The position numbers and the translations under genes were made by a program. Of a stretch of DNA of 64,000 nucleotides, positions 24,825-33,024 are shown in pieces (within the stretch, counting starts at the first letter, position 1; each line of letters starts with the position of its first letter). The stretch is from a virus. The stretch is taken from IMG/VR virus record IMGVR_UViG_3300017963_000197, positions 109,052 through 173,051 of that record; one strand, written 5' to 3'. Below the pieces are notes generated by a model. That model was not told the DNA's origin and made no database searches. It worked only from the letters and a program-made list of their open reading frames with translations.

Positions 24825-25048
24825 TGCCGAAGGTGTGCAAACCTGACTGCCGGTTTCTATCACCAACGGAGGCAGAGCAAGAAATGATGATAAAGCCGTG
24901 GCCGCCCCACATGTGCCGAAAATACAACCAACGGGTGCGGCACGTGGGGTACTTATACCCTGGAGAGGGAACCCATCCGGATTTGCTCGCTCTCCCTGAG
25001 TGCGACGGTATCGAGAACACGCTATGGGATCATCTGATGGAAAACTAA
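24824..25048 (+). CDS. Cysteine-rich protein with C-terminal LWDHL tag
   Basis: 74 residues from a GTG in TAGTG. C-x3-C, a later MCRKYN and a CDG give a possible metal site. It ends ENTLWDHLMEN. Confidence 0.65.
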   Translation: MPKVCKPDCRFLSPTEAEQEMMIKPWPPHMCRKYNQRVRHVGYLYPGEGTHPDLLALPECDGIENTLWDHLMEN

Positions 25049-25383
25049 GGCTCTGGTGGTGCGGTTGGAACGTCCCCTTCAACATCCCACCTGAGGACAT
25101 GCTCGAAGACTGGCCTTACGACATGCAAGGCTGGCACACGGGAGAAGGAAACGACTACTCGACATGGACCGGTGCCGTCTGGGCAGAAACCGACTCCGCA
25201 GCCACTGAGACCGTCTTGTCTTGTTATGGGGCGTCCAGTGATCAAATAACCTTACGCTGGCCACCCCGGCTCCAAGATGACGACTTCACACCCGGCGACC
25301 GCTTCCCTGACTTCACCCTTAAGAAGCCCACTGGGCCGCCGCCTGAACCAATCAATCTATGGGACCACCTACAAAATGAGTGA
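25024..25383 (+). CDS. Tryptophan-rich protein with C-terminal LWDHL tag
   Basis: 119 residues if translation starts at the ATG at 25024, which lies inside the tag codons of the previous gene. The N-terminus is rich in W (LRLWWCGWNVPF). A proline-rich linker leads to INLWDHLQNE. Function unknown. Confidence 0.6.
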   Translation: MGSSDGKLRLWWCGWNVPFNIPPEDMLEDWPYDMQGWHTGEGNDYSTWTGAVWAETDSAATETVLSCYGASSDQITLRWPPRLQDDDFTPGDRFPDFTLKKPTGPPPEPINLWDHLQNE

Positions 25384-25576
25384 CAAACCAAAAGCTGGCC
25401 ACATGACGCTGCCCAACCGGTTCGTCGGTCATTTGCTTCGAGATTTCGTGGACATCCGACGAGGCGTCGGCATGGACGACGCCGATATACAAGGGCAATT
25501 AGAGGCCCTGACCAACCACACGAAGGTGCCGACCACACTGTTACCCGCGATTCTCAAGATGGCGTTCAAAGAGTAA
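25376..25576 (+). CDS. Small helical protein
   Basis: 66 residues; start overlaps the previous stop by 8 nt. Helical (NRFVGHLLRDFVDIRRGVGM). No tag, no family recognised. Confidence 0.6.
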   Translation: MSDKPKAGHMTLPNRFVGHLLRDFVDIRRGVGMDDADIQGQLEALTNHTKVPTTLLPAILKMAFKE

Positions 25577-25612
25577 AGATTTAGTATGGCTCTCTTGATT
25601 ATAGGAGACGCC

Positions 25613-25909
25613 ATGAGCAACCCCAGGAAAGCTTACGAAGAGGCTATCAAAACCGGCCGTGAGTTGAACTTCAAAATCGTAGAGCACGCGGCCCGAGCAA
25701 TAAAAGACTACGCCAAGGACCTGGACACCGCCGCGACCTTCGAGGATCACGCCAAGGTCTATATGACCATGGCTCGCATCTGCGACAACTTGGAATCAGC
25801 GGCCAAGGCGTCATCCGTGAGCGAGAAACCAGCCCGCCTTTTGGCCAACGCCAGCGCTACCCTTGATGCGTTGGCCAAGCTGCGTAAAAGGGAAGAAGGC
25901 ATCCTATGA
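25613..25909 (+). CDS. Helical protein with N-terminal NPRKAYE tag
   Basis: 98 residues with GGAG before the ATG. It begins MSNPRKAYEEAIKTG, one of five proteins with this N-terminus. The rest is entirely helical. The next gene repeats the same opening, so the two may be diverged duplicates. Confidence 0.68.
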   Translation: MSNPRKAYEEAIKTGRELNFKIVEHAARAIKDYAKDLDTAATFEDHAKVYMTMARICDNLESAAKASSVSEKPARLLANASATLDALAKLRKREEGIL

Positions 25910-26193
25910 GTAACCCCAGGAAAGCGTTCGAAGAGGCTGTCACCCGTGAAGCGTTCATGGCCGGGGTTGACTGGAACCGGGTACAGAAGACTTTTAACGC
26001 CATGATGCACGAGGCGATCAACGGTAAGAAACATGCGAAAGAAGGGGTCGAACAGGATGTGCTCTACGACCTCTCGTACATTGCCTGGGGTTTGAAAGAA
26101 GCAGCGAAGCAATTGGATATGGGTTCGTCAGAGCGCCACGCGGACGCTTTGTACAAACAACTCACGCGGGACGCTCAGTCGGCAGGAGAGTGA
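25906..26193 (+). CDS. Helical protein with N-terminal NPRKAFE tag
   Basis: 95 residues, ATGA overlap with its neighbour. It begins MSNPRKAFEEAVTREAF. Beyond the tag it does not closely match its neighbour, which suggests the tag is the conserved unit. Confidence 0.68.
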   Translation: MSNPRKAFEEAVTREAFMAGVDWNRVQKTFNAMMHEAINGKKHAKEGVEQDVLYDLSYIAWGLKEAAKQLDMGSSERHADALYKQLTRDAQSAGE

Positions 26194-26204
26194 ACGTCTG
26201 AGAC

Positions 26205-26223
26205 GGTGTAATTATATAGACCC
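26205..26223 (+). promoter_or_regulatory. Leaderless-type promoter
   Basis: GGTGTAAT is followed by TATATAGACCC and the ATG at 26224. Confidence 0.55.
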
Positions 26224-27030
26224 ATGAGGTCCCACCGTCTCAAAGGCGCATCCTTCCAACCTTCGAGTTGCAACGACAAGCTGAGCAAGGTATCGCGCAA
26301 GCTCCAATACAACGGCCGCTACGCGAGTCACCCAAAGCCTCCTTACGTCTGCTCCACCTACGTATCCATCGAGGCCACGTGTCCCAAGACGTGCCGGTTC
26401 AAGGACACCGGGTGTTATCCTCAGGTCGGGAACGCGGCTTCGTCGGTCCGGTCCCTGGACGAAGACGCCATGTACGAAGGGCTGACTGGCCCCGACGTGG
26501 CCAAGGCAGAGGCCGAGTTAATCAATCAGGCGTGGCCCAAGGGAGTCCCACAGGACGGCGCTCAAGGAGGCCGGGACCTACGGCTCCACGTGTCAGGAGA
26601 GACGGCGGACACCGCGTCGGCCTGGGCGTTGGGTATAGCCGCCAGCCGTTGGAAAGGTCGCGGGGGAGGTGATGTTTGGACCTACACACACAACTGGCGG
26701 ACCATAGAACCATACGACTTCGGCCCCATATCGGCGTTGGCGTCGGTCGAGACCCAAGAAGAGGCGGAAGAAGCCATCGAGCGTGGGTATACCCCAGCCA
26801 TGGTTGTAACAAAGTTCCCGGCAGACAAGGCTTTTCTGATCCCCGGCACGGGTATGAAGGTCGTCCCGTGTCCAGCCCAGATCCGGACATCCAAATGTAT
26901 AACGTGCCGTCTGTGCTTCAAGCCGATGCCGAAGGGTAAGCTTATCGGCTTCCAGTTGCACGGGTTCGGGGCAAACAGGATGGTGAAGAAGCTTCCCACA
27001 CTGGGCCAGATGACGATGCCTTGGGCTTGA
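26224..27030 (+). CDS. DUF7227-like cysteine-rich protein
   Basis: 268 residues. ATCPKTCRFKDTGCY (about 51-65), LRLHVSGE, WTYTHNW and PCPAQIR followed by CITCRLC match a conserved phage protein family (DUF7227 type) of unknown biochemical role. The clustered cysteines suggest bound zinc or an iron-sulfur cluster. It stands alone behind its own promoter. Confidence 0.75.
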   Translation: MRSHRLKGASFQPSSCNDKLSKVSRKLQYNGRYASHPKPPYVCSTYVSIEATCPKTCRFKDTGCYPQVGNAASSVRSLDEDAMYEGLTGPDVAKAEAELINQAWPKGVPQDGAQGGRDLRLHVSGETADTASAWALGIAASRWKGRGGGDVWTYTHNWRTIEPYDFGPISALASVETQEEAEEAIERGYTPAMVVTKFPADKAFLIPGTGMKVVPCPAQIRTSKCITCRLCFKPMPKGKLIGFQLHGFGANRMVKKLPTLGQMTMPWA

Positions 27031-27048
27031 TCCGGTGTAAGCTAGGGT

Positions 27049-27303
27049 ATGGCGTCCAAACGCTATTCTAGGTGTACCCGGTGCGGCTCCAAATTTGATA
27101 GGTGGTTGGCGTGCTCCCATATCTACTGCCTCGACTGCCAACCACAGAATAGAAACAAGAACCTCTGGGACCACCTCAAAGACGACTGGCAGAATTACCT
27201 GACGTATACCGAAGAGGAACGAGCCAGAGATGTCCTACTAGATGAAGTCCCTACCCCGGACCTAGGTCCGGGGAGCCGTGTCCAGATTTCCGGTGTAATT
27301 TAG
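27049..27303 (+). CDS. Zinc-finger protein with internal LWDHL motif
   Basis: 84 residues. CTRCGSKF, then CSHIYCLDC, form a RING- or ribbon-like zinc site in the first 30 residues. NLWDHL occupies 38-43 and a 41-residue acidic tail follows, so the tag is internal here. GGTGTAAG with a 7-nt spacer precedes the ATG. Confidence 0.7.
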   Translation: MASKRYSRCTRCGSKFDRWLACSHIYCLDCQPQNRNKNLWDHLKDDWQNYLTYTEEERARDVLLDEVPTPDLGPGSRVQISGVI

Positions 27304-27306
27304 ACC
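27292..27306 (+). promoter_or_regulatory. Leaderless-type promoter inside upstream gene end
   Basis: GGTGTAAT plus TTAGACC directly abut the ATG at 27307. The element overlaps the last codons of 27049-27303. Confidence 0.55.
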
Positions 27307-27705
27307 ATGCTGCCGCAAATACATGAACGTATGCACATGAGCAACGCCTACGCTTTCCTGGCGGAACTCTCAAAAGAGGCCACGCGAGAGATGGTGGGGT
27401 CGAGTAAGTACCCGATCGAGATGACCGGACAGGGGCCAAGTGCCGGGATGCGTCTGGTCGTTTGCTCCGTCAAAGAACTCGACGACTACTGTTCCTTTTT
27501 GAAAGCGTATGTTGACTCCGAGGTAAACGGAGCGGTTCCGTTGGTCAGGTATTACCAGGGGAAACTAGCGTCCCTGCAAACCGAGATTGACGAGGCGTTG
27601 GAAAAAGAGGACTGGAACAAAGCTTCACACAGGTTGTGGGACCTGCAAACGACCGGCCAACGGCTACAAGAAAACCTCGACAAGCTCTACAGCGCTCCAG
27701 GATAA
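27307..27705 (+). CDS. Hypothetical helical protein
   Basis: 132 residues from the promoter-proximal ATG, or 122 from the ATG at 27337, which gives MSNAYAFLAELSKEA, loosely like the NPRKAF class. The C-terminal half is a predicted coiled coil. Confidence 0.6.
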   Translation: MLPQIHERMHMSNAYAFLAELSKEATREMVGSSKYPIEMTGQGPSAGMRLVVCSVKELDDYCSFLKAYVDSEVNGAVPLVRYYQGKLASLQTEIDEALEKEDWNKASHRLWDLQTTGQRLQENLDKLYSAPG

Positions 27706-27706
27706 C

Positions 27707-28279
27707 GTGGTCAAAAAGAAGGACATACCGTTTTACCTAACATGCTTCATTGTCGGGGTTAGTGCCCCTCACACATTCAATTACGGTGTGGAGCACCCAT
27801 GGAGAGCGATTCTCATCCTGTCCGGAGTCTTATTGATTTATGCCTTGATCGTCTACAGCCGGACGCTGTCAAAACAAGGGTTGGACGAAGAACAAAAGTC
27901 GGAGGAGGAAACGGAGTCTGAAAACTATGCGACAGGGGAGGGAACCAGACGGGCAATCGATGAAGAATTTATGAGGGTTGCCGACAACACCTTGGGTCAA
28001 CTCGCCGCCCTCGCGGAAGCCTCCGGGCGTTCAGAACCACACAGCGCCATCGGACCCACAGGGCCGGTAGGGCACCCAAACTACTCAGGTCTGGTGCCAC
28101 TACAAGGTAGCGTTAGTGCCAGGGAATTGGGTTGCATCTGCCCGCACCCGAACGCCGCTGGTATCGGTCAAACCTTACCCAACCCTAGCTGCCCGATACA
28201 CGGATCGAAAGAGCCGGAACCAAAACCAGAACCAGAGCCGGAACCAGAGAAAGATCTCTGGGACCATTTAAGAGGCTAA
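27707..28279 (+). CDS. Membrane protein with long linker and C-terminal LWDHL tag
   Basis: 190 residues from a GTG. Two hydrophobic segments lie at about 9-26 and 36-53, followed by an acidic helix, a GPTGPVG stretch, a CICPHP/CPIHG cysteine pair and an alternating E/P linker. It ends EKDLWDHLRG. The layout places the tag on a long flexible arm on the cytoplasmic side of a membrane protein. Confidence 0.68.
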   Translation: MVKKKDIPFYLTCFIVGVSAPHTFNYGVEHPWRAILILSGVLLIYALIVYSRTLSKQGLDEEQKSEEETESENYATGEGTRRAIDEEFMRVADNTLGQLAALAEASGRSEPHSAIGPTGPVGHPNYSGLVPLQGSVSARELGCICPHPNAAGIGQTLPNPSCPIHGSKEPEPKPEPEPEPEKDLWDHLRG

Positions 28280-28349
28280 GGCCGCCACCTTCCGGAGACG
28301 ACCTCGTAACTCCTTCTACGCAGATGAGCTACCCAAGGATAACACAGAT

Positions 28350-28802
28350 ATGAAGACAAGCGAGCTATACCTAAAAACCAAAGGGTTTTTCGTCCACTTG
28401 TGTAACATTACAGGTATGCCCGTTCCACGTATCAGGGAACCCGAAGCCCCGGATACCTGTGATTTCACGAGCCATGAAGAAGTGCGGCTCAACGTCGTGG
28501 GAGCCTACAACGTCACACCGGAACGTCACGCTGCCCACGTCTTTGGCCACTACCTGTGCGACCTTCACGAGTGGGGCAATAAAGAAGATCACCCGATCTG
28601 CGATGAAATAGCTGACGCCATTGCCGACTTGTTAGACGGCCCGGAGGGGAAAGGCAGTTGTCCTTGTGAATGGACAGAACCATGTGACCCACGGTGTACG
28701 TGTGTCCATCCGGTCTCAAGCGTCGGTTGTAAGCGATGCTGTCGCTACGGGAGTGACGAGCAACGGAAAGCCCAGGCCGAGCACCTAGTTAAACATGAAT
28801 AA
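28350..28802 (+). CDS. Conserved phage protein with HVFGHY motif and cysteine-rich tail
   Basis: 150 residues. HAAHVFGHYLCDLHE (about 61-75) resembles an HEXXH zinc-peptidase helix in which the catalytic glutamate is valine, so protease activity is unlikely though metal binding is possible. The tail has many cysteines (CPCEW, CDPRCTC, CKRCC). Function unknown. Confidence 0.62.
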   Translation: MKTSELYLKTKGFFVHLCNITGMPVPRIREPEAPDTCDFTSHEEVRLNVVGAYNVTPERHAAHVFGHYLCDLHEWGNKEDHPICDEIADAIADLLDGPEGKGSCPCEWTEPCDPRCTCVHPVSSVGCKRCCRYGSDEQRKAQAEHLVKHE

Positions 28803-28956
28803 AGACGAAGGACCCAAACTATCTGATGACCCTACCCCCGAAGAACTCAGGGCGTGGGTAGAATACTGGACCCGATGCCCGGCGTGTAAGAGTAAGCTAT
28901 CGATGGCCGACGCGGCACTGGGGTATTGCTTCTGGTGCGGGGAGAGTCTGGAATGA
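28795..28956 (+). CDS. Tiny zinc-ribbon protein
   Basis: 53 residues. CPACKSK and CFWCGE form a four-cysteine zinc ribbon after an acidic N-terminus. It overlaps both neighbours in start/stop overlaps. Confidence 0.6.
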   Translation: MNKDEGPKLSDDPTPEELRAWVEYWTRCPACKSKLSMADAALGYCFWCGESLE

Positions 28957-29075
28957 GCAAAGTAACGCGGGAAGAACAGGAACGCCAGCGACGGATGGAG
29001 CATATAGAGAAGCTGGCCAACCGGCGTGAAGAGTCCTATAGCTGGTCCAGATACCAGGAACTGACATGGACGTGA
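28953..29075 (+). CDS. Tiny basic helical protein ending in first repeat
   Basis: 40 residues, mostly arginine/glutamate helix. Its stop codon lies within the first ATGGACGTGAAG repeat, so the repeat array begins exactly at this gene's end. Confidence 0.45.
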   Translation: MSKVTREEQERQRRMEHIEKLANRREESYSWSRYQELTWT

Positions 29076-29538
29076 AGAGGTGTATACTTCGGGCGTGAAA
29101 AGATCATGGACGTGAAGGTGTTTCAGGACGGCCGACTGCTTAGGGGTCAAGAAGAGGAAGTTGATTATTTACACAGAGATTCATGGACGTGAAGATAGAG
29201 CTTCATTTCGCCTTACAGATCATGGACGTGAAGGGAGTCCAGGTCCATCGAGATTACTGCCTTAAACAGAGTCGTCCGGGGATAAACGGGTTGACTTCAC
29301 ATCCCGAAAGCGAGCAAGACTACGGTCACTCGCTAAACTCCCCACGTGGGGAGAGTCCATGATCGAACCGGACGACTCTGTTTAGGGTAGTAAGAGCAGA
29401 TCATGGATGTGAAGATCGGGATGACAACCGTAAGAGGGCCAACAGATCATGGGCGTGAAGAAAGACATAGGAATAGGGCCACACGAGATCATGGGCGTGA
29501 AGGGTAACTTGATAAACTAACAAATCATGGGCGTGAAG
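29061..29538 (+). repeat. Iteron-like direct repeats flanking a 17-bp inverted repeat
   Basis: Eight copies of (A)GATCATGGRCGTGAAG occur at 29061, 29101, 29178, 29217, 29398, 29444, 29486 and 29522, mostly 36-46 nt apart. Between copies four and five TAAACAGAGTCGTCCGG (29263-29279) is repeated inverted at 29368-29384. Inside that arm pair are inverted half-repeats (29294-29303, 29355-29364) and the palindrome CCCCACGTGGGG (29340-29351). The copies right of the centre favour GGGCGTG, those left GGACGTG. The layout resembles an iteron origin or a partition/centromere site. Each repeat also encodes MDVK and, in another frame, a W-T-stop. Confidence 0.75.
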
Positions 29539-29554
29539 GGGTTACGAGGTTGGT

Positions 29555-29568
29555 AACTGTTAACAGTT
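29555..29568. promoter_or_regulatory. Perfect 14-bp palindrome, operator candidate
   Basis: AACTGTTAACAGTT is a perfect palindrome 4 nt before the GTG of the next gene and 16 nt after the last iteron-like repeat. Confidence 0.4.
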
Positions 29569-29572
29569 TCGA

Positions 29573-29806
29573 GTGAGGGACCCGGCGATCGACTGGACCA
29601 AGATCAAGGAACGACAGGACAATAGTCCTGAATGCCGCGACCACGAGGGCGTCTACCGACTGCTCAGCGGGCATCTGTATTACGACAGAGCGGGCAACCG
29701 GTCCCGTATCCTTAGCTTCTGTCTGGATGACCCGGAGCAAGGACCGGTTGTTATCGTGCCGATATTCCCGATCGGGGTAACGCTCTGGGACTGTCTGACG
29801 ACCTAA
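29573..29806 (+). CDS. Small protein with C-terminal LWDCL tag variant
   Basis: 77 residues from a GTG. Beta-rich with charged loops; ends VTLWDCLTT. It follows directly on the repeat region. Function unknown. Confidence 0.55.
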   Translation: MRDPAIDWTKIKERQDNSPECRDHEGVYRLLSGHLYYDRAGNRSRILSFCLDDPEQGPVVIVPIFPIGVTLWDCLTT

Positions 29807-30244
29807 CCCTTCTTGTCGTTCCGAGACAGTAGGATTCAGACCCACACGCCTACGAACGTTGGCGATGGGAATCCTTCCCTATAAAACCCGGTTTGTGCGG
29901 CAAACACGGCCACCATGGCCGTAAAGGCCGTTGTGGAACAACGAACAAACCGATCTCACTAAACACGCTCCGCTATCCCCGTCAACGTGGATACGCAATA
30001 ACCCTTCTGAAGCTTCTAGAGTAGCGTTTTCGCAGAAGAATACGCAGAAGAAAGATATAACCGAGCGATTCGATCGAACCCAAAGCAATGCAATCCGCCA
30101 ATATGGTATTTATAGAACGCTTAAACACTTGCAACGACTCAAAGGAGCGTCCTATAGAGTTTAAATGCTGAGAGGTCGAACCAAAGCCGTGCAAAGCAAT
30201 CGGTCCAACCTCTCGATTAACCACCCAACAGAAAGGTGATAACC
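29807..30244 (+). other. Intergenic regulatory region, no supported gene
   Basis: About 440 nt. It has GC-rich hairpins (CGGCCACCATGGCCG at about 29917) followed by AT-richer DNA. An open frame of 77 codons from a TTG exists but has atypical composition and no start signal. A clear ribosome binding site for the next gene lies at its end. Confidence 0.4.
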
Positions 30245-31033
30245 ATGAAGGAAGATACCACCCAACCCGCTGTAGATCAAGACGAAGACGCTACAGAGAG
30301 CCAAGACGCCGCTGAAGAACAAAGCACCCCCGGCACCAAGAAGGTGCGCCATCAAGTGCTCAGTCTCCCGGAAGCTGTCGCGGCCATAAAGCTGCTAGTC
30401 AACTCGGGAGGGCCAGACTACAGCCTACAGGACGCTGCCGGTACTCTCGGGGGCAGTATCAATTCCGGCACCAACAAACAGAGGATGGCCACCCTCGTGA
30501 GGTTCGGTTTTCTCGAAAGGTTGAAGGGGGGTGGTTGGAGGCTCACGAATAAGGGGCGCGTCGTCGCTGAGCGGCCTAACACCCCGGAGTTTTTCCACAT
30601 TTGCCAAGAGGCTTTCGAAAAGGCCCCCCACTTCTCTGATATCGGCGCTCGTTTTAGCTGCCGTAAATACGGAGAGGACAACATGCTGCTTAGGAACTTT
30701 GTCCGTATTGACCTCAAGGTTCCTACTAAGAAGACCGTCTCCAAGATCGTCAATACGTACCTGGACTCCCGCAGGTTCTTGGACGGGCTTGGGGCCGAGC
30801 CTGAACACGCCGAAGAGCCAGAACAGCCACGCGAAACTCAAAGCGTGCCGGACGAAACCCCCCTTGTCCCATCCAACGGGAGCCACGCCGTGTTCCAAGC
30901 GGTGGTGGACGGCGCTGTCATAAAGAAGACAGCCGAGACCAAGGACGACCTCCCTCGCTCCGTTCACACCTTCATAGAAATGCTGCGTCTGGAATTCGCT
31001 GACGAACTGAGGGCGTACGCCGAGAGGGCGTAG
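30245..31033 (+). CDS. Winged-helix-like protein, possible regulator
   Basis: 262 residues with AAAGGTGATA upstream of the ATG. After an acidic N-terminus, residues 33-105 look like a winged helix (SLPEAVAAIKLLV, NKQRMATLVRFGFLERLKGGGWRLTNKGR). The recognition-helix and wing order is plausible for DNA binding. A disordered acidic linker and a C-terminal helix follow. It stands alone between the repeat region and a strong hairpin, fitting a replication or transcription regulator; that is inference. Confidence 0.62.
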   Translation: MKEDTTQPAVDQDEDATESQDAAEEQSTPGTKKVRHQVLSLPEAVAAIKLLVNSGGPDYSLQDAAGTLGGSINSGTNKQRMATLVRFGFLERLKGGGWRLTNKGRVVAERPNTPEFFHICQEAFEKAPHFSDIGARFSCRKYGEDNMLLRNFVRIDLKVPTKKTVSKIVNTYLDSRRFLDGLGAEPEHAEEPEQPRETQSVPDETPLVPSNGSHAVFQAVVDGAVIKKTAETKDDLPRSVHTFIEMLRLEFADELRAYAERA

Positions 31034-31050
31034 CCATTCTAACACGGTTC

Positions 31051-31077
31051 GACCCACCCGGTTGTTTCGGGTGGGTC
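31051..31077 (+). terminator. Strong hairpin, terminator-like
   Basis: GACCCACCCG and CGGGTGGGTC form a perfect 10-bp stem around GTTGTTT, 18 nt after the stop of 30245-31033. There is no T-run, so factor-independent termination is uncertain. Confidence 0.5.
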
Positions 31078-31131
31078 GTCGCGTACGCGATCGGTGTACG
31101 AAATCCAGAAGCCTTGCGCACCGGAGGGAGA

Positions 31132-31647
31132 ATGCCTATTCCAAAGCCAAAGGACACGATCCTCACAGAAGAACAATGGGAGTCGGTTCGTCGTTTGTCT
31201 ACTTTAGAACAGGAGATTGCCAGGGACTACTACCGTAACGATTTAACTCAAGCCCAGATAGGGCTACGGCATGGCATGACGCAAGCGGCAGTATCGACCC
31301 GACTGTCAAAAATTAACGAACGTTTGGAGTGGGTACAGCACCTGCCGCCCATACCCACAAGCGACCTCACAGAATTGCTAACGCCCGAATTCAATTCTTC
31401 CACACCGATACTGACAACCTTGTACGAAACGACGTGCCAAAGTGAAACGGCTGTCAGGATGGGTTGCTCGCAGGGGAAAGTCCGGCACCAACTCCACAAG
31501 GCGGTGGACAAACTCGAAACCCTCGTTGAATCAGGCCGCACTGACCTCGAAGAGGTGCTACGAGGGTTGAGAACGATCCGAGATAGGGACGGAACACTCC
31601 ACACCTTCGACCACCCGTCGAGGCGAGTTGATGAAATAAACCCTTAG
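31132..31647 (+). CDS. Protein with two sigma-region-4-like helix-turn-helix units
   Basis: 171 residues from the ATG at 31132 with GGAGGG 6 nt upstream. Residues about 28-62 (LTQAQIGLRHGMTQAAVSTRL) and about 100-130 (SETAVRMGCSQGKVRHQLHKA) both resemble the helix-turn-helix of sigma factor region 4. No regions 2 or 3 are present. It may be an activator or a phage sigma-like factor. Confidence 0.62.
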   Translation: MPIPKPKDTILTEEQWESVRRLSTLEQEIARDYYRNDLTQAQIGLRHGMTQAAVSTRLSKINERLEWVQHLPPIPTSDLTELLTPEFNSSTPILTTLYETTCQSETAVRMGCSQGKVRHQLHKAVDKLETLVESGRTDLEEVLRGLRTIRDRDGTLHTFDHPSRRVDEINP

Positions 31648-31695
31648 GTTTTACCCCGTAGCCGGTGTAGTATCTGGGTAAGAGGAGGTAAAGCC

Positions 31696-33024
31696 TTGGG
31701 TTCATTTAACGCTACCTGTGCCATATCCGGACTGCCTATCGGGCCAGGAGACCCCGTCCGGTACCTGCTACTGTCCGGAAATTACAGCGAAAGAGGGCCG
31801 GTCTGTATGCCCTTCGATAAGTGGGAACCAAGGACCTTCCCGATCCGGGCCGAGTATAACGACTACGGTTCGATCGAGAACCCCGAAGAGGGTATCGGCC
31901 CTCAGTTATGGCTCGACGGCCTGAAACGGGACCTCGTCCCACAGGGGTGGGGTGATAACAGTTGCCATGACGTGCCGACCGACCCCGACATGACGTGGGG
32001 CCAATTGTTAGAAGCCCTGTGGGAGGGCCGGGTATTAATCGACCCCAAGAAAGCCAGGGGCATGTCACTCTTGGACCGGGTCCTGGAAGCAAGCGACAAG
32101 ATTCTGCTCGAAAAGGCCCGCAAGAAACGGTTGGACCCGGAGGTGCCGGAAGGCGTGCCGACACTGGAACGGATTAAGAACGTCCTGTCAGGGCACCCGG
32201 CGTTCAACGGCTGGGGTAATGACGGCTTCATGGTGGACGAGACCGAACGAGCCGTGGTCCGGGTACGCTGGCACGGCCAGGATCGTATCGACCACCTGGA
32301 GACGGCCAGAGACCTACTGAACGAAGGCTACGCGGCCCTGTTAGTCTCAGGGAGCGGCAACTATTCCGACGAGGCAGAGGTGTTGGTCTTTGCCAAACCG
32401 GGCGTACGTTGTGGCCGTGGGATGCACCACGAGGCTTATTACGCACCCCGGCCGGTCGCGCCCATGATGATCCGCGAGGACGTGTGGCAAGCCCTCCTCA
32501 AGCTGGACACCGTGGAACGAAGTCTTTGGGGCAGCGAGGAGATGGGTTCCAAAACAGACCGGAGTCTGGGCGCTTACAAGAAAGCGGTCCGTGATCTGTA
32601 CGGTCGAAGGCTGAAACAACAAGAGGTCCTCGAAGCTACCGCAAAGAGCGACCTTGAGGTCGCCATCGAGGCCGTGAAAACCAGCGGTGTGTACCCGAAA
32701 CCTAATAGCCTGACCCACGCCCTGGAAGATCCGCTGACCCTGAGTTTCGGGTGGGGAGGCCACTGGGAACTGTTAGTTGACAAGGCGCTCCCCGCCGAAG
32801 AGATAAGCGACACCCTCGACGCCGTAGCCGAGTCACTCTACGTGTGTACGGCTCTGATGTGGGTCCGATACCTGTGGCAGCCGTCGCATACGGTAGGGCC
32901 TCAGTTTGGTTCCTTCAACATGCACGAGGCTTACCACAAGGCCATGGCCCAGATAGCCTACGAACGGCACGAAGAAGACCGAAAGCAGTACGAGGACGAG
33001 ATAGACGAGGAGGACGCGGAGTAA
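31696..33024 (+). CDS. Conserved hypothetical phage protein
   Basis: 442 residues from a TTG with AGGAGG 7 nt upstream. The N-terminus GSFNATCAISGLPIGPGDPVRYLLL resembles the opening of a protein family seen in several phages and bacteria. The middle is alpha/beta with tryptophan-rich strands; the C-terminus is acidic (EDEIDEEDAE). Function unknown. Its stop overlaps the next start (TAATG). Confidence 0.7.
   Translation: MGSFNATCAISGLPIGPGDPVRYLLLSGNYSERGPVCMPFDKWEPRTFPIRAEYNDYGSIENPEEGIGPQLWLDGLKRDLVPQGWGDNSCHDVPTDPDMTWGQLLEALWEGRVLIDPKKARGMSLLDRVLEASDKILLEKARKKRLDPEVPEGVPTLERIKNVLSGHPAFNGWGNDGFMVDETERAVVRVRWHGQDRIDHLETARDLLNEGYAALLVSGSGNYSDEAEVLVFAKPGVRCGRGMHHEAYYAPRPVAPMMIREDVWQALLKLDTVERSLWGSEEMGSKTDRSLGAYKKAVRDLYGRRLKQQEVLEATAKSDLEVAIEAVKTSGVYPKPNSLTHALEDPLTLSFGWGGHWELLVDKALPAEEISDTLDAVAESLYVCTALMWVRYLWQPSHTVGPQFGSFNMHEAYHKAMAQIAYERHEEDRKQYEDEIDEEDAE

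Noticed and set aside
28350-28802. Active zinc peptidase
   Set aside because: The HEXXH position reads HVFGH, so the catalytic glutamate is missing.
29061-29538. CRISPR array
   Set aside because: Units are only about 17 bp, spacing varies from 36 to 77 nt, half-units are inverted around a palindrome, and no cas gene is present.
29931-30164. 77-codon open frame in the 29.8-30.2 kb gap
   Set aside because: Starts at TTG without a binding site or promoter element and its composition is unlike neighbouring genes.
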